Source: an uncultured Acetatifactor sp.
GTDB taxonomy: Bacteria > Bacillota > Clostridia > Lachnospirales > Lachnospiraceae
Assembly: GCF_910585425.1 (NCBI RefSeq)
Contig: NZ_CAJUCP010000005.1
Span: 81,915-145,914, forward strand
Direction: 5' to 3'
DNA: 64,000 nt
Shown: in pieces, positions 60,603 through 64,000 of the stretch
How the letters are laid out: each line of letters opens with the position of its first letter
Position numbering within the stretch: position 1 is the stretch's first letter
The notes under the pieces: model-generated
Database searches by the model: none
Told to the model about the DNA's origin: nothing
Seen by the model: only the letters and a program-made list of their open reading frames with translations
Program-made: the position numbers and the translations under genes

Positions 60603-60668
60603 TTGCTCCTTTTTTAATGAATGCTCTTCTTCATTGAATGCTCTTCTTCATTGAATGCTCTTTTTCAT
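60603..60668 (-). repeat. Array of GAAGAGCATTCAATGAA repeats between rsmD and coaD
   Basis: On the minus strand three tandem units of 17 bp (GAGCATTCAATGAAGAA) span the rsmD stop and run to the coaD ribosome site. The first unit encodes the last residues of RsmD (MKKSIQ). Confidence 0.85.
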
Positions 60669-61202
60669 AAAAATGTGTTTGTTTGTTCGATACTGCTTGT
60701 CCTTCGTGATACAGAAGCCCAGCTCCGAAACCCAGGAAAAGTCCGTATCCCGGGCCGCCTCCGCCACCAGTATGGTGTCCTCCGTCACATAGGGCATCCT
60801 GGCGAGGTGCGCCAGCACGGCCTTCTCCTCTCCGTTTTCGTAGGGAGGATCCATAAATATGATGTCCACGGCGCTTTCCCGTATGCTGCCCAGGGCGCTG
60901 CACGCATCCTGCCTCAGGACCACAGCCCTGTCTTCCAGCTTTGTAAAGCGGAGATTCTCCTGGATGCAGGACACCGCTTTCTGGGCGTTGTCCACGAAAT
61001 ATGCCTTCCTTGCGCCCCGGCTTAAGGCCTCGATGCCTATGCCGCCGCTGCCGCTGAACAAGTCCACGAACACGCCTCCGGGGATGTCCCACTGCAGCAT
61101 GTTGAACAGGGTCTCCTTGATCCGGTCTGTGGTGGGCCGGATATCCAGCCCTTCCGGCGTCTTCAGGGGCAGGCTCCTGGCTGTTCCCGCTATCACTCTC
61201 AT
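60648..61202 (-). CDS. rsmD: 16S rRNA (guanine966-N2)-methyltransferase
   Basis: A 184-residue RsmD: RVIAGTARSLPLKTPEG, RPTTDRIKETLFNML, the SAM loop DLFSGSGGIGIEALSRGA, and the catalytic DPPYENG. The final residues MKKSIQ are supplied by the repeat array rather than by the family core, which ends near KHIF. Paired with coaD as usual. Confidence 0.93.
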   Translation of the reverse strand: MRVIAGTARSLPLKTPEGLDIRPTTDRIKETLFNMLQWDIPGGVFVDLFSGSGGIGIEALSRGARKAYFVDNAQKAVSCIQENLRFTKLEDRAVVLRQDACSALGSIRESAVDIIFMDPPYENGEEKAVLAHLARMPYVTEDTILVAEAARDTDFSWVSELGFCITKDKQYRTNKHIFMKKSIQ

Positions 61203-61237
61203 ATCAATCCCATGCCCTTTCTCGATTCATGCTCGAA

Positions 61238-63478
61238 TCATACCCTTATTTTCGTCCCCTTGCCGTCCCGCCTGGCGGTCTTCATCCTGTTCAGGTCGAT
61301 GGCCTTGCCCTTGTATTCTACGGAGCATTCCACGGCGTTGGAGGTATAGTAGACATTTTCCACACAGTCCCTGGGCCCCAGCTTCATGCCCCTGGCGCCC
61401 AGAGCGGCTTTCTTCTGCTCCGGAATCTCCTCTATGCCGAATTTCAGGAAGAAGCCCTCCTTCGTCTGGAGGATGACCTGGCTCTGTTCCTCCAGCGGCA
61501 TGACGCTCAGGACCTGATCTCCCTCCGCCAGCTTGGTGGCTGCCACCGTGCGCTTGGACACGTCGAACTCCCCGCCGCTCACCAGCTTTACCATGGACTG
61601 GGCCGTCACGAAGACCACCTGCCTGAGGTTCAGCTGGGTCTGGCTGGTGATGTAGACGATCTGCTCCTTCTCGGAATTGTAGTTGCTCACATTGTCGATG
61701 GGGACGCCCTTGTCCCGGAACTTCCCGAAGGGGAGATCCATGACCTTGATGCTGTGGAGCTGCCCCGCGGAGGTGAACAGGCATACCTTCCCGGTGTTCT
61801 TGCAGGGGAAGAGGAACCTGCTCTCCGCCTCCGCCGCCTCCCTGTTGCGCTCATAGGCGGCAGTGTCGATGACCTTGACATAGCCGAAGCGGTCCATGAG
61901 GAAGACTACCTCCGTCTCCTCGATCTCCTTCTCCTTATAGACTGCCTCCTCCACATTGTCGATAACGGTCCTGCGCTTGCGGCTGTACGCTTTCTTGAAC
62001 TCGTCCAGTTCATTTACGATGACCTGGGCCATGGAATCCCTGCGGTCCAGGATGTCCTCATAGCGGTAGATGTTGGCCATGGTGTCCTCGTGCTCCTTGA
62101 TCAGGGCCTCGATCTCCAGGCCAATCAGCTTGTACAGGCGCATCTCCAGGATGGCGTTGGCCTGGCGCTCCGTGAAAGAGAGCTGCGCCGCCATGATCTT
62201 GGATTCCTTGCTCTTGAACTTGATGCCGGTGGTCTTGCCCTCCACAAGGCAGGCCTTCGCCATATTCCTGTCCTTGGAGCCCCGCAGGATCTCTATGATC
62301 AGGTCGATGACATTGCAGGCCTTGATCAGGCCCTCCTGCACCTCCTTGCGCTCCAGCTCCCTGGCCAGCAGGTTATTGTACTTCCTGGTGGCAATCTGGA
62401 ACTGGAAGTCCACATTGGCCTTCAGGATGGCTTTCAGCCCCATGGTCTCCGGCCTGCCATCGCAGATGGCCAGCATATTGACGCCAAAGGTGTCTTCCAG
62501 CCTGGTCTTCTTGTAGAGGAGGTTCACGAAATTCTCCGCGTCCGCGTCCTTCCTGAGCTCTATCACGATACGGATGCCCTCCTTGGAGGACTGGTTGGAG
62601 ATGTCCACCACGTCCAGGGTCTTCTTGGACTCCACCAGGCCCGCCACGTCCGACAGGAACTTGGAGATGTTCATGCCAATCATAGGGTAGGGAATCTCCG
62701 TGATGACCACATTGACCTTGCCGCCCTTCAGCTTCTCGAACTCCACCTTGCCCCGGACCTTGATCTTGCCCGTGCCGGTCTCATAGATCTGCAGCAGGTC
62801 GTCCTTGTTGGTGACGATGCCGCCGGTGGGGAAGTCAGGGCCCTTCAGATAACGCATCAGCTCTCTGGTGGTGACGTTTTCATCGCGCATGTAGGCTTTC
62901 ATGGCGTCCACCACCTCCCCCAGGTTGTGGGGCGGCGTGCTGGTGGCCATGCCCACCGCGATGCCCTCGGAGCCGTTTATGAGGAAATTGGGGAGCTTCA
63001 CCGGCAGCACCGAGGGCTCTTTCTCCGTCTCGTCGAAATTGGGGACGAAATCCACCACGTCCTTGTCCAGGTCCGCCAGGTAGGCCTCCTGGGTCACCTT
63101 CTGCAGCCGGGCCTCGGTGTAACGCATGGCCGCGGCCCCGTCCCCCTCGATATTGCCGAAGTTGCCGTGGCCGTCCACAAGAGGCAGCCCCCGCTTGAAA
63201 TCCTGAGTCATGACTACAAGAGCATCGTATATGGAGCTGTCCCCGTGGGGATGGTATTTACCCATGGTATCGCCCACGATACGGGCGCACTTCCTGTAGG
63301 GCCTGTCATAGCGGATGCCCAGCTCGTACATATCGTAAAGCGTCCGCCGCTGCACGGGCTTCAAGCCGTCCCGCACATCCGGCAGCGCCCTGGCGATGAT
63401 GACGCTCATGGCGTAATCGATGAAGGACTTCTGCATCTCCTCGGAATATTCTGTTTTTATGATTCTGCTGTCTTCCAT
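61238..63478 (-). CDS. parC: DNA topoisomerase IV/gyrase A-type subunit (ParC-like)
   Basis: A 746-residue type IIA topoisomerase subunit. Winged helix KPVQRRTLYDM; quinolone region YHPHGDSSIYDALV with Ser81 and Asp85; catalytic Tyr120 in AAAMRYTEARL; GyrA/ParC C-terminal beta-propeller repeats. No canonical GyrA-box (QRRGGKG) is seen, which favours ParC or a second GyrA-like paralogue. The partner ParE/GyrB-type gene lies directly upstream. Confidence 0.88.
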   Translation of the reverse strand: MEDSRIIKTEYSEEMQKSFIDYAMSVIIARALPDVRDGLKPVQRRTLYDMYELGIRYDRPYRKCARIVGDTMGKYHPHGDSSIYDALVVMTQDFKRGLPLVDGHGNFGNIEGDGAAAMRYTEARLQKVTQEAYLADLDKDVVDFVPNFDETEKEPSVLPVKLPNFLINGSEGIAVGMATSTPPHNLGEVVDAMKAYMRDENVTTRELMRYLKGPDFPTGGIVTNKDDLLQIYETGTGKIKVRGKVEFEKLKGGKVNVVITEIPYPMIGMNISKFLSDVAGLVESKKTLDVVDISNQSSKEGIRIVIELRKDADAENFVNLLYKKTRLEDTFGVNMLAICDGRPETMGLKAILKANVDFQFQIATRKYNNLLARELERKEVQEGLIKACNVIDLIIEILRGSKDRNMAKACLVEGKTTGIKFKSKESKIMAAQLSFTERQANAILEMRLYKLIGLEIEALIKEHEDTMANIYRYEDILDRRDSMAQVIVNELDEFKKAYSRKRRTVIDNVEEAVYKEKEIEETEVVFLMDRFGYVKVIDTAAYERNREAAEAESRFLFPCKNTGKVCLFTSAGQLHSIKVMDLPFGKFRDKGVPIDNVSNYNSEKEQIVYITSQTQLNLRQVVFVTAQSMVKLVSGGEFDVSKRTVAATKLAEGDQVLSVMPLEEQSQVILQTKEGFFLKFGIEEIPEQKKAALGARGMKLGPRDCVENVYYTSNAVECSVEYKGKAIDLNRMKTARRDGKGTKIRV

Positions 63479-63562
63479 TTATTTCCAACCCTTTACGCGA
63501 GTATAATCATTCTACCATACAATCCATGATTTGTAAAAGAAAATGTGGCATCCACAGAGCCC

Positions 63563-64000
63563 TCAGATATCCAGCTCCGCGTCCACCGCATGCTCATAGA
63601 TAAATGTCTTCCGGGGCGGCACCTCCGTGCCCATGAGAAGCTCCGTCACCTCCGAGGCCATCCTGGCGTCCTCGATCTCCACCAGCTTCATCCGGCGGGT
63701 CTCCGGATTCAGCGTGGTCTCCCAGAGCTGCTCCGCGTCCATCTCGCCCAATCCCTTGTACCGCTGCAGGGTGAAGGAGCCCTTGTGGGTCTTCCGATAC
63801 CGTTCCAGCGCCTTGTCGTCATAGAGATACTGCTCCTCCCCCTTGGCCGGCATGGCCTTGTACAGGGGCGGCATGGCGATGTACACATGCCCCTCGAAAA
63901 TCAGTTCCGGCATGAACCGATAGAACAGGGTCAGTAGCAGATTGGAGATATGGGCCCCGTCCACGTCCGCATCCGCCATGATGATGATCTTGTCATAGCG
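63563..64000 (-). CDS. parE: DNA topoisomerase IV/gyrase B-type subunit, C-terminal part
   Basis: The frame runs off the right edge; 145 codons plus stop are visible. The TOPRIM end motif [21 protein letters not shown] with the metal aspartates is followed by PPLYK and [18 protein letters not shown], the invariant GyrB/ParE tail. The conserved EGHVYIA and C-terminal region are complete. It is paired with the A subunit gene 84 bases downstream. Confidence 0.9.
   Translation of the reverse strand, partial: RYDKIIIMADADVDGAHISNLLLTLFYRFMPELIFEGHVYIAMPPLYKAMPAKGEEQYLYDDKALERYRKTHKGSFTLQRYKGLGEMDAEQLWETTLNPETRRMKLVEIEDARMASEVTELLMGTEVPPRKTFIYEHAVDAELDI

Noticed and set aside
61229..63529. 766-codon plus-strand frame opposite the topoisomerase A subunit
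   Set aside because: Shadow of parC, which has unambiguous catalytic motifs on the minus strand.

Overview
The window is a dense stretch of ordinary chromosome from a Gram-positive, anaerobic member of the Clostridia. The best fit is the Lachnospiraceae, judged from gene content and order: mreBCD-pbp2-minCDE-rodA, yggS-sepF, rplU-prp-rpmA-obgE-yhbY-nadD-yqeK-rsfS, rubrerythrin, hisZ-hisG-hisD-hisB and a second gyrA/parC-type pair. Base composition looks moderately GC-rich. No rRNA, tRNA, insertion sequence, prophage or CRISPR array was seen. The assignment is inference from families and synteny; no database was searched.

Layout. 1-1.8 kb: end of a P-loop kinase-like gene and a methionine gamma-lyase-family gene. 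1.9-12.9 kb (+): DUF4321 protein, radC, then a shape and division block (mreB, mreC, mreD, a long PBP2, minC, minD, minE, rodA), methylglyoxal synthase and a D,D-carboxypeptidase lipoprotein. 13-19.1 kb (+): small P-loop protein, HlyD-like membrane protein, yggS, sepF, aroB, lspA, rluD-like. 19.2-24.3 kb (+): cytidylate-kinase-like protein, the L21 leader with rplU-prp-rpmA, then obgE to rsfS. 24.4-27.8 kb: DUF378 protein and lexA (-), a divergent SOS-type LysM gene (+), a Xer-like recombinase overlapping ttcA (-). 27.9-30.6 kb (+): rubrerythrin, AI-2E-type transporter, dtd. 30.7-39.2 kb (-): NUDIX hydrolase, RNase E/G, a radical-SAM pair, and the moxR-DUF58-DUF4129 set. 39.3-46.3 kb: small membrane protein (+), a HelD-type helicase fused to a GH31-like N-terminal domain (-), a diguanylate cyclase (-), and O-acetylhomoserine sulfhydrylase (-). 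46.5-47.9 kb: MATE transporter (+). 48-53.2 kb (-): hisZ-hisG-hisD-hisB and a HisF-like/HisI/HisE fusion. 53.4-58.3 kb (-): recU, RluA-type synthase, MazG-like, membrane protein, SDR, HAD, RsuA. 58.4-64 kb: ylbJ-like (+), then coiled-coil protein, coaD, rsmD, parC/gyrA-like and the end of parE/gyrB (-).

Most genes serve wall growth and division, ribosome biogenesis, tRNA and rRNA modification, histidine synthesis and DNA maintenance. The most unusual item is the 1174-residue protein at 39692-43216. It joins a UvrD/HelD-like ATPase through a long Pro/Ala/Arg/Gly-rich linker to what reads as the beta-sandwich domain that normally precedes the GH31 glycosidase barrel, and it ends where the barrel should begin.

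The second unusual signal is a purine-rich dispersed repeat, roughly GAAGAAGAGCATTCCATGGA. It sits at or just before the 5' ends of many unrelated genes in sense orientation, sometimes as short arrays. It supplies ribosome-binding sequence in places and adds Glu/His/Ser-rich tails to proteins in others. Other points of note are a perfect 22-bp inverted repeat with a competing hairpin after dtd, an Asp-to-Glu change at the expected catalytic position of methylglyoxal synthase, and a degenerate HisF-like domain fused to HisIE.
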